Part shown: one piece after another, positions 49,862 to 58,244 of the stretch
Layout of the letters: the number at the start of each line of letters is the position of its first letter
Numbering within the stretch: position 1 is the stretch's first letter
Assembly: GCF_001484605.1 (NCBI RefSeq)
Contig: NZ_CP013747.1
Location: 4,464,001 to 4,528,000, forward strand
Direction: 5' to 3'
DNA: 64,000 nt
Source of the DNA: Pseudarthrobacter sulfonivorans
Lineage (GTDB): Bacteria > Actinomycetota > Actinomycetes > Actinomycetales > Micrococcaceae
The notes under the pieces: generated by a model
What the model was told of the DNA's origin: nothing
Seen by the model: only the letters and a program-made list of their open reading frames with translations
The model's database searches: none
Translations under genes and position numbers: made by a program

Positions 49862-50719
49862 TCAGGGCATCCCGGCCAGGTGCGCGCACGCGTCCCACAA
49901 GCGCTTCCGGGCTTCGGGGTCCGATCCCATTCCGGGAGTCGGGAGCTCCTTGCGCTTGGCCCATAGCTTTCCTGAGACTCCCGTTGTTTCGCGTGATGTG
50001 GCGAGCCAGAGCGGTGTATCTGCCGCCTTTTCTGCCGGTGCTCCGAACGTGTTCGTGATCCAGCGGAATGGGCCCCCGACGTCCTGCAGCAGCGTCGTGT
50101 TCTTGACCAGTCCCGGATGGGCGGCATTGGCGACCACGCCTGAACCGCGCAGACGCTCAGCGAACTCCTGCGTGAGCAGAACCCGGGCCAGCATTGTGGG
50201 CGGCGTCGAGCGAAGGTAGCTGTACTTGCCGCCTGCAGTCTGGAGGTCGTCGAAGTTCAGCCTGACATTGCCATACCGGGACGCGATGTTGACGATGCGG
50301 GAATTGCTGGGTGGTGCGGCAGCGCGGTGCGTGAGCGCGTCCAGCAGCAGGTTGGTCAGGAGGAAGTACGCCATCACATTAGTGGCGAAGGTCAGTTCTA
50401 TTCCATCGCGGGTTACCTGACGCTCCTTGCGGAACACGCCCGCTGCGTTGACCAGCACGTCGAGCCGGTCGTGGCGGGACAGGAAGTCGGCCGCCGCCGC
50501 ATGGATCGAGGACTGGTCTGAGAGGTCACAGACCAGTGGTTCAAGTTTGGCGCCCGGAACCAGCCGGCGGATGCCCGCCATCGCCTCGCTCGCCCGGGTT
50601 GTTGATCGCCCCGCCACGACCACCAAGGCACCCTCACGTGCAAGCCCCGATGCCACAGCGCCTCCCAAGCCGCCAGCCGCGCCTGTCACCAGTGCCACGG
50701 TTCCGTCCATGGATGCCAT
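49862..50719 (-). CDS. Short-chain dehydrogenase/reductase (285 aa)
   Basis: ATG at 50719 has AGGAGG 7 nt upstream. The Rossmann fold shows VALVTGAAGGLGGAVASGLA (NADP(H)-binding TGxxxGxG), DVLVNAAGVF and RIVNIASRYG. The region KYSYLRSTPPTMLARVL stands at the place of the YxxxK motif, but the exact spacing looks unusual. The closest group is the retinol dehydrogenase/WW-domain oxidoreductase-like SDRs. Substrate unknown. It is on the same strand as the NAD-kinase-like gene but 127 bp away. Confidence 0.8.
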   Translation of the reverse strand: MASMDGTVALVTGAAGGLGGAVASGLAREGALVVVAGRSTTRASEAMAGIRRLVPGAKLEPLVCDLSDQSSIHAAAADFLSRHDRLDVLVNAAGVFRKERQVTRDGIELTFATNVMAYFLLTNLLLDALTHRAAAPPSNSRIVNIASRYGNVRLNFDDLQTAGGKYSYLRSTPPTMLARVLLTQEFAERLRGSGVVANAAHPGLVKNTTLLQDVGGPFRWITNTFGAPAEKAADTPLWLATSRETTGVSGKLWAKRKELPTPGMGSDPEARKRLWDACAHLAGMP

Positions 50720-50846
50720 CGCCTCGCCTCCTGACGCGTTGCCATCTTGGTGTAACGATGAGGCCGCCGAGCCGGGGAATTCCGGCGCTATTCCTCGACT
50801 AGTCAAAATCACAACACACGCGAGCCGGATTGACCAGACAACTTGC

Positions 50847-51743
50847 TTACACCACCAGCCGCAGCGGCCTTTCGCCCAACCGCACCGTGATTTCCTGGCC
50901 CCAGGATGCGGTCAGGCGGTCTGATTCCATGCCGTCGCCGAACACCACCAGCTGGTCGGACGCCACGGTGATCCGGAGTGTCTCGACCGCCTCCAGCACC
51001 CCCTCCGTCAGGGAGGCTCCGGTGATGGGGGAGGGCCAGGCCTCGCGGACGAACCACGCGAGCTGGGGGTCGGCCGGCGCCGGCAGGGCGCGTCCTCCGC
51101 GCTCGAGGGCGATGGAAGCGCACCAGCCCGTGGCCCCGGTGCCGGTGGAGATGATCAGTCCGGACGAGGACTGCCGTTCGGTCCGGCCGTCCGGGGTGGT
51201 GAGCTGGTACCGGGCCGACTGGTGCGAGGCATGCCCGACGAAGATTTCGTTGAGCGCCGAGAGTTCCTGCCCGTCGTCGAGGCGTGCTGTCACGGTGGCG
51301 AGCTCCTGGCTGTTCAGCCGTTCCGGCCCGGCCAGGGCAGCCTCCCGGAGCAGCTCTGCTGCCCCGTTGGGCGTGTGCCGGACCAGGACGCCGGGATTCG
51401 CTCCGGGCTCCGGATCGATCCCGATGACCGGCTGGCCGTTGAGGTACTTGGCCGCGTTGGCCACCAGCCCGTCCTGGCCCACCACGGCCACGATGTCCTC
51501 CGCTGTGAGCAGGAAGCGGCTGAGGTCCGTGCGCTCCACCTCGGCGTGACGCCATTCGGCCGGAACTGCGGCCCGGACCGTCTCCAGCGCGACGGTGATC
51601 CTGTCATGTCGCCCCTGGACATCCTGGATGTTGCGTCCCCGCGTGCGGAGGAAGAATTCGGCCTGTCCGCGCGTGGCGTGCCGGTCCAGCAGTTCCTGGA
51701 GCTCGGTCCGTCGGTGGACGATGACAAGGCGTGGATTTGCCAT
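50847..51743 (-). CDS. NAD kinase-like protein (298 aa)
   Basis: The protein follows the NAD kinase layout with VVGQDGLVANAAKYL in place of the usual GGDG motif (Gln for the second Gly), ELSALNEIFVGH (NE motif) and LIISTGTGATGW (substrate loop). The Asp of GQDG is kept, so phosphate transfer is possible. It may phosphorylate NAD+ or a related diphosphate nucleotide. The gene lies 9 bp after the SPFH gene on the same strand, and both are divergent from an NrtR-type regulator with NrtR-like boxes between, which supports a link to NAD metabolism. Confidence 0.75.
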   Translation of the reverse strand: MANPRLVIVHRRTELQELLDRHATRGQAEFFLRTRGRNIQDVQGRHDRITVALETVRAAVPAEWRHAEVERTDLSRFLLTAEDIVAVVGQDGLVANAAKYLNGQPVIGIDPEPGANPGVLVRHTPNGAAELLREAALAGPERLNSQELATVTARLDDGQELSALNEIFVGHASHQSARYQLTTPDGRTERQSSSGLIISTGTGATGWCASIALERGGRALPAPADPQLAWFVREAWPSPITGASLTEGVLEAVETLRITVASDQLVVFGDGMESDRLTASWGQEITVRLGERPLRLVV

Positions 51744-51752
51744 GCCGGGATC

Positions 51753-52814
51753 CTACTTCCCGGCGTTGCCGGTGGTGCCTGCAGCTACGCGGCCTGCATC
51801 AGCCAAGGCCGTGCCGCCCACCGGCTCCCGGAGCAGCCCGGCCAGCGCCCCGCTCAGCAGGTCCGGGGTGATGGTGAGGTTCCCGATGTTCGGCAGCGAC
51901 CCGGCTGCCTCGCGGAGGGCCAAGCCCAGAAGGGTGGCGTGGTCCACGTCCTGGTAGACCTCCATGGTGGCGGCCTCGCGTGCGGCAGAAGCCTCGCCCA
52001 GCAGCCGGATCTGGTTCGCTTCGGCGTCGGCGCTGATGCCTTGCCGTTCGGCCGAAGCGTGCGCGTCGATCAGTCCCGCGGCCGCTTTTTCCTCGGCCGC
52101 ACGCCGTGCGTTGGCGCCTTCCTGGGCCACCAAGTGTTCGCGGCGGGTGGCCAGTTCGATCTGGCTCGCCATTTCGTTCTCGGAAATGGTCCGTTCACGT
52201 TCGACGGCGACGGCCCGGCGTTCGTAGACGGCGCGGTCTGCTTCGGCGTGGAGCTGTTCGCGGACCGGCGTCTGGAGGGCTCTCTCGACGTCCGACTCCG
52301 GCCGGACGGCCAGGACCTGCACGCCAAGGATCTCGATGCCTGTGGACAGGAGCCGGGCGTCCGAGCGCAGCGCGTCGGTAAGGACCGTGCGGAGCTGGCT
52401 GACAGCGCGCTCCAGGGCCTCGGCCAGCGTGGTGGTGGCGATCTGGTCGATGGCGTGGCTTTGGCACAGCTGGCCGATGATAGTGGCCACCTGGTCCCTG
52501 CCGGTCGCGGGACCCGCACCGGCCGGTTGGAGGCCGAAGTCGAGCCGGCTGGAGACGGCCACGGGGTCGACGAAGCGGTAGGTCACGTTCGCCTGGATGC
52601 TTACGTCCTGGTGGTCCCGGGTGATGGCGTGGAAGAGGGTAGGCAGTTCCTGGTCATCGACGGGAACCTCGCTGAGCACGGAGACCGCGGGGCGGTACCA
52701 GAACGCCTGGCCTACTCCTTCGTGGCGGACCGAACCCTTCTGGAGGTGGACGACGTAGCCGGTGGGGCTGCCCAGGAAGTGGCTGATCCAGGGGTAGTTC
52801 TTGATGCTGGCCAT
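51753..52814 (-). CDS. SPFH (prohibitin-like) domain protein (353 aa)
   Basis: An N-terminal SPFH/Band 7 domain (about 20-190) includes VDDQELPTLFHAITRDHQDVSIQANVTYRF and LSTGIEILGVQVLAVRPESDVERAL. It is followed by a long alanine- and glutamate-rich coiled coil (about 190-290) and a C-terminal tail. There is no N-terminal membrane helix, so it may attach to membranes peripherally or stay soluble. SPFH proteins form large ring assemblies. It is the first gene of a two-gene unit with the NAD-kinase-like gene. Confidence 0.85.
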   Translation of the reverse strand: MASIKNYPWISHFLGSPTGYVVHLQKGSVRHEGVGQAFWYRPAVSVLSEVPVDDQELPTLFHAITRDHQDVSIQANVTYRFVDPVAVSSRLDFGLQPAGAGPATGRDQVATIIGQLCQSHAIDQIATTTLAEALERAVSQLRTVLTDALRSDARLLSTGIEILGVQVLAVRPESDVERALQTPVREQLHAEADRAVYERRAVAVERERTISENEMASQIELATRREHLVAQEGANARRAAEEKAAAGLIDAHASAERQGISADAEANQIRLLGEASAAREAATMEVYQDVDHATLLGLALREAAGSLPNIGNLTITPDLLSGALAGLLREPVGGTALADAGRVAAGTTGNAGK

Positions 52815-52834
52815 GGGATTCTCCTCAACGGTTC

Positions 52835-52856
52835 ATGTCGTCACTTTGACGATAAT
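52835..52856. promoter_or_regulatory. NrtR-like box 1
   Basis: TCGTCA (52838-52843) and TGACGA (52847-52852) flank CTT; with flanks this is ATGTCGTCA and TGACGATAAT. It lies 24 bp before the SPFH start codon, so binding would control the SPFH/NAD-kinase-like genes. Confidence 0.6.
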
Positions 52857-52874
52857 CGAACGATAGGCGCCGCC

Positions 52875-52905
52875 GGAACTTATTGTCAAGATGACGATAA
52901 GTTCC
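52875..52905. promoter_or_regulatory. NrtR-like box 2
   Basis: GGAACTTATTGTCA (52875-52888) and TGACGATAAGTTCC (52892-52905) are reverse complements with one mismatch around AGA. It lies 13 bp before the Nudix regulator start. The half-site TGACGATAA is shared with box 1 and resembles known NrtR operators. Confidence 0.75.
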
Positions 52906-52917
52906 TAGGATGGGGAT

Positions 52918-53652
52918 ATGCCTGAATCCCACCCGGAACCCGCGCGCTTCCCGGTGACGGTCGACGTCGTCGCCCTCACCGTGGCCGACGACACCCTGAA
53001 CGTCCTGCTCATCACCCGGCTCATTGAGCCCTTTCGCGGCACACTCGCCCTCCCGGGCGGTTTTGTCCTGGCTGGCGAGGACCTGCCGTCTGCTGCGGCC
53101 CGCGAACTTGCTGAAGAGACCGGCGTCGAGCACGTCCCCGGGTACCTGGAGCAGCTGGGGAGCTATGGCCCGAAGGGGCGCGATCCGCGCGGCGATGTGC
53201 TTACCGTGGCTCACTTGCTGCTCGCGCCCAACTTCCCGGTGCTGTCCGCCGGGAGCGACGCCGAGCATGCTGGCTGGTATCCGGTCAGCCAGGTCCTGAG
53301 AGGCGAAGTGCAGCTCGCCTTCGACCATGAGCGGATCCTCGCCGATGCCCTGGAGCGGGCGAAATCAAAGCTCGAATACTCGCCGTTGGCGGCGGCCTTT
53401 TGCGGTGAGGAATTTACCGTGGCACAGCTCCGTGCTGTTTATGAGGCCGTCTGGGGTACACGCCTCGACCCCAGGAACTTCCACCGGAAAGCCACGGGAA
53501 CACCTGGTTTTCTGGAGAGCACCGGACGGATGACGGCGGGCGACGCCGGCCGCCCCGCGGCTCTCTTCAGGCTCGCCGAAACGGCCCGCCCGACAGCAGG
53601 CCAGCCCACGCATGCCGTGCTGAATCCACCGCTCATGCGCCCGCGTGACTGA
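52918..53652 (+). CDS. NrtR-type Nudix transcriptional regulator (244 aa)
   Basis: The N-terminal Nudix domain (about 12-145) has GGFVLAGEDLPSAAARELAEETGV, close to the Nudix box GX5EX7REUXEEXGU. The C-terminal winged helix (about 150-215) has FTVAQLRAVYEAVWGTRLDPRNFHRKATGTPGFLEST, as in NrtR. NrtR proteins sense ADP-ribose and repress NAD-related genes. Two palindromic boxes lie between this gene and the divergent SPFH/NAD-kinase-like genes, so it probably controls both itself and them. Confidence 0.85.
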   Translation: MPESHPEPARFPVTVDVVALTVADDTLNVLLITRLIEPFRGTLALPGGFVLAGEDLPSAAARELAEETGVEHVPGYLEQLGSYGPKGRDPRGDVLTVAHLLLAPNFPVLSAGSDAEHAGWYPVSQVLRGEVQLAFDHERILADALERAKSKLEYSPLAAAFCGEEFTVAQLRAVYEAVWGTRLDPRNFHRKATGTPGFLESTGRMTAGDAGRPAALFRLAETARPTAGQPTHAVLNPPLMRPRD

Positions 53653-53658
53653 CGCCCC

Positions 53659-54723
53659 CTAGTGGCGGGGGAGCGTGGGATCCCGCCGTGGCCTGGGTTT
53701 CACCAGCCGGTCGACGGCACCAACCGCGGCGTTGCGGATTCCTGAGCCGGCATCCAACATGGCGAATTTGCCCATCAGGCGCGAGGCCAACACGAGCCGC
53801 TGAGTCCGCGCCCGTCGCTCCTTGTCGAACACGGCAAGACCCGCCTCGACAGAGGATGCCTGCGCCACGGACCGCCCCAGCGTGGCCCCATCAACGATGG
53901 CCTCGCAGGCCCCGCGTCCAAGGAAAGGCGCCATTGCGTGGGCGGCGTCGCCCACCAACGCTGTCTTTCCGGCGACGAACGAATGCAACTTCGGTGCCTC
54001 GAAGAGCCCATGATGCAGGATGGCGTTTTCTTCGATCGTGCCGATCAGCTCCCCCACGCCGCGGTGCCAGGTGCCGAAATGGTTCACTACGTGGGGCAGA
54101 TGTGGTCCATCAAACGTCCGATCGGCGCGGATGCATGCATACCAGTTCGTCGCATCAGGACCTGCCGGCGTGATGCCGAACAGTGCCCCGGGGGCCCAGG
54201 TCTCGCCGTATTCGGCCACGGCGCCCTTGACGGTGCCCCGCCATGCGACGGCTCCAAGGGAACGGGCGCGGAACCGGTCACCGAACATCCGCTGCCGGGT
54301 GCGGCTGAACGTGCCGTCTGCACCGACCACCAGCTCCGCATCGTCCAGCTGTTCGGCCTCGATGACATGCGTGTTGAAGCTGACGTCGATGTCCCGGGCA
54401 AGCGCGGCGAGCAACGCGGGCCGGGAGACCAGGTTCACGTCGGCGCCCCCGGGGGCTGTCAGCAAGGTCCGCCCCGCCGGCGTCCACAGTCGGGTTCCTG
54501 CGCCAGCAGCAATATGCGCCCAGCCGACAGTGCGGCGCGAGGCGTCAACACCAATACCATCGAGGGCCTTCATGGCGGCCGGCCACATGCCCAGCATGGT
54601 GCCCGACGTCGGCAGGGCCGCAGCCTGCTCCAAGACTGTCACTGACCAGCCGTGACGCTTCAGGGCCCGTGCCGTGCTCAGGCCGCTGATGCCCGCGCCG
54701 ATGATGACCGCTGAATGTCCCAC
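53659..54723 (-). CDS. FAD-dependent monooxygenase (354 aa)
   Basis: Typical class A flavoprotein hydroxylase: AVIIGAGISGLSTARALKRHGWSVTVLEQ at the N-terminus (GxGxxG and the ribose-binding Glu), VVGADGTFSRTRQRMFG (DG motif), and TALVGDAAHAMAPFLGRGACEAIVDG (GD motif for FAD and substrate). No membrane segment. Such enzymes hydroxylate aromatic or polyketide substrates; the substrate here is unknown. Convergent with the Nudix regulator with a 6-bp gap. Confidence 0.85.
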   Translation of the reverse strand: MGHSAVIIGAGISGLSTARALKRHGWSVTVLEQAAALPTSGTMLGMWPAAMKALDGIGVDASRRTVGWAHIAAGAGTRLWTPAGRTLLTAPGGADVNLVSRPALLAALARDIDVSFNTHVIEAEQLDDAELVVGADGTFSRTRQRMFGDRFRARSLGAVAWRGTVKGAVAEYGETWAPGALFGITPAGPDATNWYACIRADRTFDGPHLPHVVNHFGTWHRGVGELIGTIEENAILHHGLFEAPKLHSFVAGKTALVGDAAHAMAPFLGRGACEAIVDGATLGRSVAQASSVEAGLAVFDKERRARTQRLVLASRLMGKFAMLDAGSGIRNAAVGAVDRLVKPRPRRDPTLPRH

Positions 54724-54859
54724 GCCTCAAGGCTACAGACCCCACCCAGCTGGTCATTCGTCCCGTTTGGGTGGACGGGTACGCTGGGATGACCGTTAGG
54801 CGGTGTGCGGTGCCCGTCCAGCTGGGCGTGGAACCACCCCAGCATCCCGGAGGTGTTCA

Positions 54860-55174
54860 AATGGCTGCGCGAGCCCCCTCAACTATGAAACCGCCGACAT
54901 CACGCGGCACATCCAGGACCTCGTGTTGAATTCCACGGCCCTGCCCGGCTTTCTAGAGAACCTGGCGGTCTTCTGCGCGGACGAGCTATCGCGTTTTTCC
55001 GGGGATGTGTCCTGCGGAATCACGGTGCTCCGGCCGTCGGGTGCTCCCGTGATGAGTGGCTCTGACCAACGCAGCCGAACCCTTGAGGATTCTCAGACCA
55101 GATACCGTGAACGGCCGGAAGTGCTCGCCTCGTTGGAGGTAGGAATCGTCACGGTCACGGACCTGAGGTCCTAG
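54860..55174 (+). pseudogene. GAF-domain regulator (GAF-ANTAR type), frameshifted and truncated by an IS
   Basis: From ATG at 54860 (GGAGG upstream) the frame starts MAARAP. It then must shift in a C5 run near 54877 to read NYETADITRHIQDLVLNSTA, LPGFLENLAVFCADELSRF, VSCGITVLRPSG and the later LEVGIVTVTDLRS. This matches the GAF part of GAF-ANTAR antitermination regulators, which are common in Arthrobacter. The ANTAR domain is missing; the sequence breaks at about 55170 where the transposase fragment starts. Two lesions make it a pseudogene. Confidence 0.7.
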
Positions 55175-55176
55175 TA

Positions 55177-55722
55177 CTACAGTCGCGTTTGTGGGGTGTG
55201 GCCGCGGGATTTGTAGTGGCATTGCTGGGCTCTGTGTTGGTGTTTTCGTCGCCAGAGTGAGCAGCGGATGACGTGTCGGTGGTCTGGTTCCCGGCGCCAG
55301 GCAATCCGTGTGATGAGGTGCCTGATTTCGGGCAGTGAGAGCCTTACCAAGTGCTCGGCGCTTGGATCTGGGCCCCCTTTTTTGAGCGGATGACACTGAG
55401 GAAGGCGTGGGCGAACATGGACAGGGTGATGTGCCTGTACCAGCCGGTGTACTGCCGTACCTGGTAGTGGTCAAGCCCGGTTTCGCCCTTGGAGGTTTGG
55501 AAAGTTTCCTCGATGGCCCAGCGGGCTCCGGCAACCCGGGCCAGTTCGATCAGGGTGACGTTTTCCGGCGTGTGGCAGATGAAGTAGGCAAGGTCCGTGG
55601 GGTCTTTCAGGGAGCGGCGGGCCAGCAGCCAGTGCTCACCGGTCTCGGCGGGGCCGTTGATGCGGATCCTTGCCCAGGCGTAGAGCCGTTCGCCCCGCGT
55701 TGAGCAGCAGCGCGGGGGCAGC
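55177..55722 (-). mobile_element. IS701-like transposase, C-terminal fragment with a frameshift
   Basis: From about 55710 down the frame reads RLYAWARIRINGP, EHWLLARRSLKDPTDLAYFICHTPE, GARWAIEETFQTSKGETGLDHYQVRQYTGWYRHITLSMFAHAFL, the C-terminal catalytic part of IS701-type DDE transposases (Glu in AIEETFQ). A stop at 55344 is followed by a shift. The new frame has LSLPEIRHLITRIAWRREPD and HKSRGHTP-like end to TAG at 55177. The N-terminal two thirds are missing. The element cuts the GAF gene on one side and abuts the LysR gene on the other. Confidence 0.8.
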
Positions 55723-55723
55723 A

Positions 55724-56707
55724 TCAGCTCCAGAGGGCCACGTGGATCTTCGATCCACGACGCTCAAGTCCACGTGAGCCGCCCGGGGCGATCATCGCGG
55801 CGGTGGCATCCGCTGTGGTGACGAAGCGCTGTAGCGTCCGTGCCGTGGTGGTTGTCCGGCGGCGGTCCAGGGTAGTCACCCACCAGAGACCGGACACCGG
55901 AGTTCCCACGACGGGCACACGGACCAAGGCCCCGCTCTGTAATTCCGCCCGGACAATGTGCCCGATTGCGAGCATGGTGCCTTCGCCCGCCCTGACGGCG
56001 GCGAGGGCGTCGGTTTCACTGCTGAGCCGGATGATCTCCGGCGCCACGCCCGTCGAGGCAAGCCACCGGCCTTCATCCGAGTGCTCCTGGATCCCTGAGG
56101 GCCCGGCGAACCACGGACGGTCCAGCAACTGCGCGAGCGCCACCGGGCCGTGCAGCCCCGCGAGGGGATTCGTTGCCGCCACTACGAAGACCCGCTGGTA
56201 GCGGAGGAAGGGGATCATCTCCAGCTCCCGGCCGGCTACAGTGGCGACGGTCTCCGCTGGCCGGGCTCCAAGGGCGATGTCGTAGGCGCGCTCCAACAGC
56301 AGAGAGGCAATATCGGCCGCAGACTCCACGACCACATCAACCGAAACCCCGGGAACCCGTTTTGTGAACAGGTCCAGCAGCCTCCCCGCAGCATGTTCCG
56401 CGAAAGGAGCCGTCGCTACGATCCTCAGCCGCCCCGTGTCCGTCGAGGCGTGGGAAACCTCCCACCGGGCCCGGTCTGCCAGGCCGATGATTTCCTGGGC
56501 ATAGTTTGCAAGCGCCCGGCCGCCGGCCGTCAGAGCGATGCCGCCATGGGCACGCACAAAGAGCGGGTCGCCAAGGTCCTGCCGAAGCGCAGCGATGGCC
56601 GTGGACACGGCGGGCTCGCTGACGCCGAGGGCAGCCGCGGCGGCATGAAGCGAGCCAAGCTTTGCCACGAGCGCAAAGGTCCGCAATTGGCTCAACGTCA
56701 TCGACAC
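55724..56707 (-). CDS. LysR-family transcriptional regulator
   Basis: The N-terminal HTH (about 3-62) has LSQLRTFALVAKLGSLHAAAAALGVSEPAVSTAIAALRQDLGDPLFVR. The ligand-binding domain (about 90-300) follows the LysR fold. ATG at 56707 or 56701 is possible. It is divergent from coxM across 116 bp, so it is a good candidate regulator of the carbon monoxide dehydrogenase operon. The last residues (about 320-327) abut the transposase fragment and may be slightly altered. Confidence 0.85.
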   Translation of the reverse strand: MSMTLSQLRTFALVAKLGSLHAAAAALGVSEPAVSTAIAALRQDLGDPLFVRAHGGIALTAGGRALANYAQEIIGLADRARWEVSHASTDTGRLRIVATAPFAEHAAGRLLDLFTKRVPGVSVDVVVESAADIASLLLERAYDIALGARPAETVATVAGRELEMIPFLRYQRVFVVAATNPLAGLHGPVALAQLLDRPWFAGPSGIQEHSDEGRWLASTGVAPEIIRLSSETDALAAVRAGEGTMLAIGHIVRAELQSGALVRVPVVGTPVSGLWWVTTLDRRRTTTTARTLQRFVTTADATAAMIAPGGSRGLERRGSKIHVALWS

Positions 56708-56823
56708 GGCTTCATAACCTTTCGCTTATGACGATATTGACACCCCGTTTCCGCCGGGGCAACACTTGCCTCAATCCGGTGCTGCCCAACGCCGCCCGGC
56801 CACTTCGGAGTGAGGTAGGGACT

Positions 56824-57702
56824 ATGCAGATTCCGGCTCCATTTGACTATGTCCGGGCCACGACGGTGGACAACGCCCTGGAACTTCTCGCACGCCATGG
56901 GCCCGATTCCCGGGTAATTGCCGGGGGGCACAGCCTCCTGCCAATGATGAAGCTGCGGCTGGCCCGGCCGGAGTGGCTGATCGACATCAACGACCTCTAC
57001 GAGCTCGATTTCATCCTCCGCGACGGTGACCGGCTGCGTATCGGTGCCATGACCCGCCACACGACGCTCCTGGAGTCCGCCGAGGTCGCCGGACATTTCC
57101 CCATTGTCCGGGACGCCGAATCTGTGATCGCCGACCCGATTGTGCGCAACCGCGGAACCATCGGCGGTTCGCTCTGCCAGGCCGACCCGGCCGAGGACCT
57201 GTCCACGGTCTGCAAAGTCCTGGGTGCGGAAGCGGTCATCCGCGGACCCGGCGGCGAGCGCATCCTCTCCATGGTCGACTTCCACCGTGGCCCTTACGAG
57301 ACCGCGGTGGGTCCGGACGAGCTGCTCTGCGAAGTCCGATTCCCCATCCGTACCCGCTCGGGCAGCGCCTATGAAAAGGTTGAACGCCGCGTGGGCGACT
57401 GGGCTGTCGGCGCGGCCGGAGCGGCCGTCTCTCTCGCCGAGGACGGCACCATCGACGACGCCTCCGTCGGACTCACCGCGCTCGGCCTCGACCACACCGT
57501 TGCCGAGGCCGCGGCCCTGCTGCGGGGGCAGCTCCCCCAGGAGGAGCTGTTCGTTGAGGCCGGACGGCTGGCCGCCGCTGCCTGCGATCCGGTGCAGGAC
57601 CAACGCGGGCCGATCGACTACAAACGACATCTGGCCGACGAGCTCACCCGGCGGGTTTTGCGGCTTGCCTGCTCCCGCGCCGCCCAGACACAGGAAGGCT
57701 GA
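56824..57702 (+). CDS. coxM: Carbon monoxide dehydrogenase medium (FAD) subunit
   Basis: ATG at 56824. This 292-aa protein is the FAD-binding subunit of aerobic CO dehydrogenase. It has PAPFDYVRATTVDNALELLARHG, VIAGGHSLLPMMKLRLARPEWLIDI and VRNRGTIGGSLCQADPAEDL, the two glycine-rich loops that bind FAD. It passes electrons from the iron-sulphur subunit toward the respiratory chain. The order coxM, coxS, coxL is that of Form I operons. The next gene starts 6 nt after the stop. Confidence 0.95.
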   Translation: MQIPAPFDYVRATTVDNALELLARHGPDSRVIAGGHSLLPMMKLRLARPEWLIDINDLYELDFILRDGDRLRIGAMTRHTTLLESAEVAGHFPIVRDAESVIADPIVRNRGTIGGSLCQADPAEDLSTVCKVLGAEAVIRGPGGERILSMVDFHRGPYETAVGPDELLCEVRFPIRTRSGSAYEKVERRVGDWAVGAAGAAVSLAEDGTIDDASVGLTALGLDHTVAEAAALLRGQLPQEELFVEAGRLAAAACDPVQDQRGPIDYKRHLADELTRRVLRLACSRAAQTQEG

Positions 57703-57707
57703 AGCAG

Positions 57708-58244
57708 ATGCAGATCAGCATGACCGTGAACGGAAACGAAGTCACGAGCGAGATTGAACCCCGTGTTCTCCTGGTCCACTACATTCGCGAGGTCTTGGGC
57801 CTGACCGGCACCCACTGGGGCTGCGACACGAGCAACTGCGGGACATGCGTGGTCTTGATGGACGGGCAGCCGGTGAAATCCTGCACCGTCCTCGCGGCCA
57901 TGGCCGCCGGGCACGACATCCGCACCGTCGAGGGACTGGCCACGGGAGGGACACTCGATCCCGTCCAGCAAGGGTTCATGGAGGAACACGGACTGCAGTG
58001 CGGATTCTGCACCCCCGGAATGATGCTGACGGCCCGCGCCCTGCTGGATAAAAACCCGCATCCGAACGATACCGAGATCCGGCAGGCCATCTCCGGACAA
58101 ATCTGCCGGTGCACGGGCTACGCAACAATCGTCCGCTCGGTGCAGTGGGCAGCCGCCCACCCGGCTGGCGTCACCGACAGCACAGACACAGCAGACACAG
58201 CCACTGTCGGCGCAGAAACACAGGACACAGAGGTGAAGGCATGA
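57708..58244 (+). CDS. coxS: Carbon monoxide dehydrogenase small (2Fe-2S) subunit
   Basis: This 178-aa protein has both [2Fe-2S] sites: the plant-type N-terminal motif GCDTSNCGTC and the C-terminal CGFCTPGM and CRCTGY. It carries electrons from the molybdenum centre in CoxL to FAD in CoxM. A Thr/Asp-rich tail (about 150-178) follows the conserved core. Its stop overlaps the coxL start (ATGA at 58241-58244). Confidence 0.95.
   Translation: MQISMTVNGNEVTSEIEPRVLLVHYIREVLGLTGTHWGCDTSNCGTCVVLMDGQPVKSCTVLAAMAAGHDIRTVEGLATGGTLDPVQQGFMEEHGLQCGFCTPGMMLTARALLDKNPHPNDTEIRQAISGQICRCTGYATIVRSVQWAAAHPAGVTDSTDTADTATVGAETQDTEVKA

Noticed and set aside
51222..52925. 567-codon plus-strand open frame over the SPFH and NAD-kinase-like genes
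   Set aside because: Antisense shadow; the minus-strand genes have full domain signatures and ribosome-binding sites.
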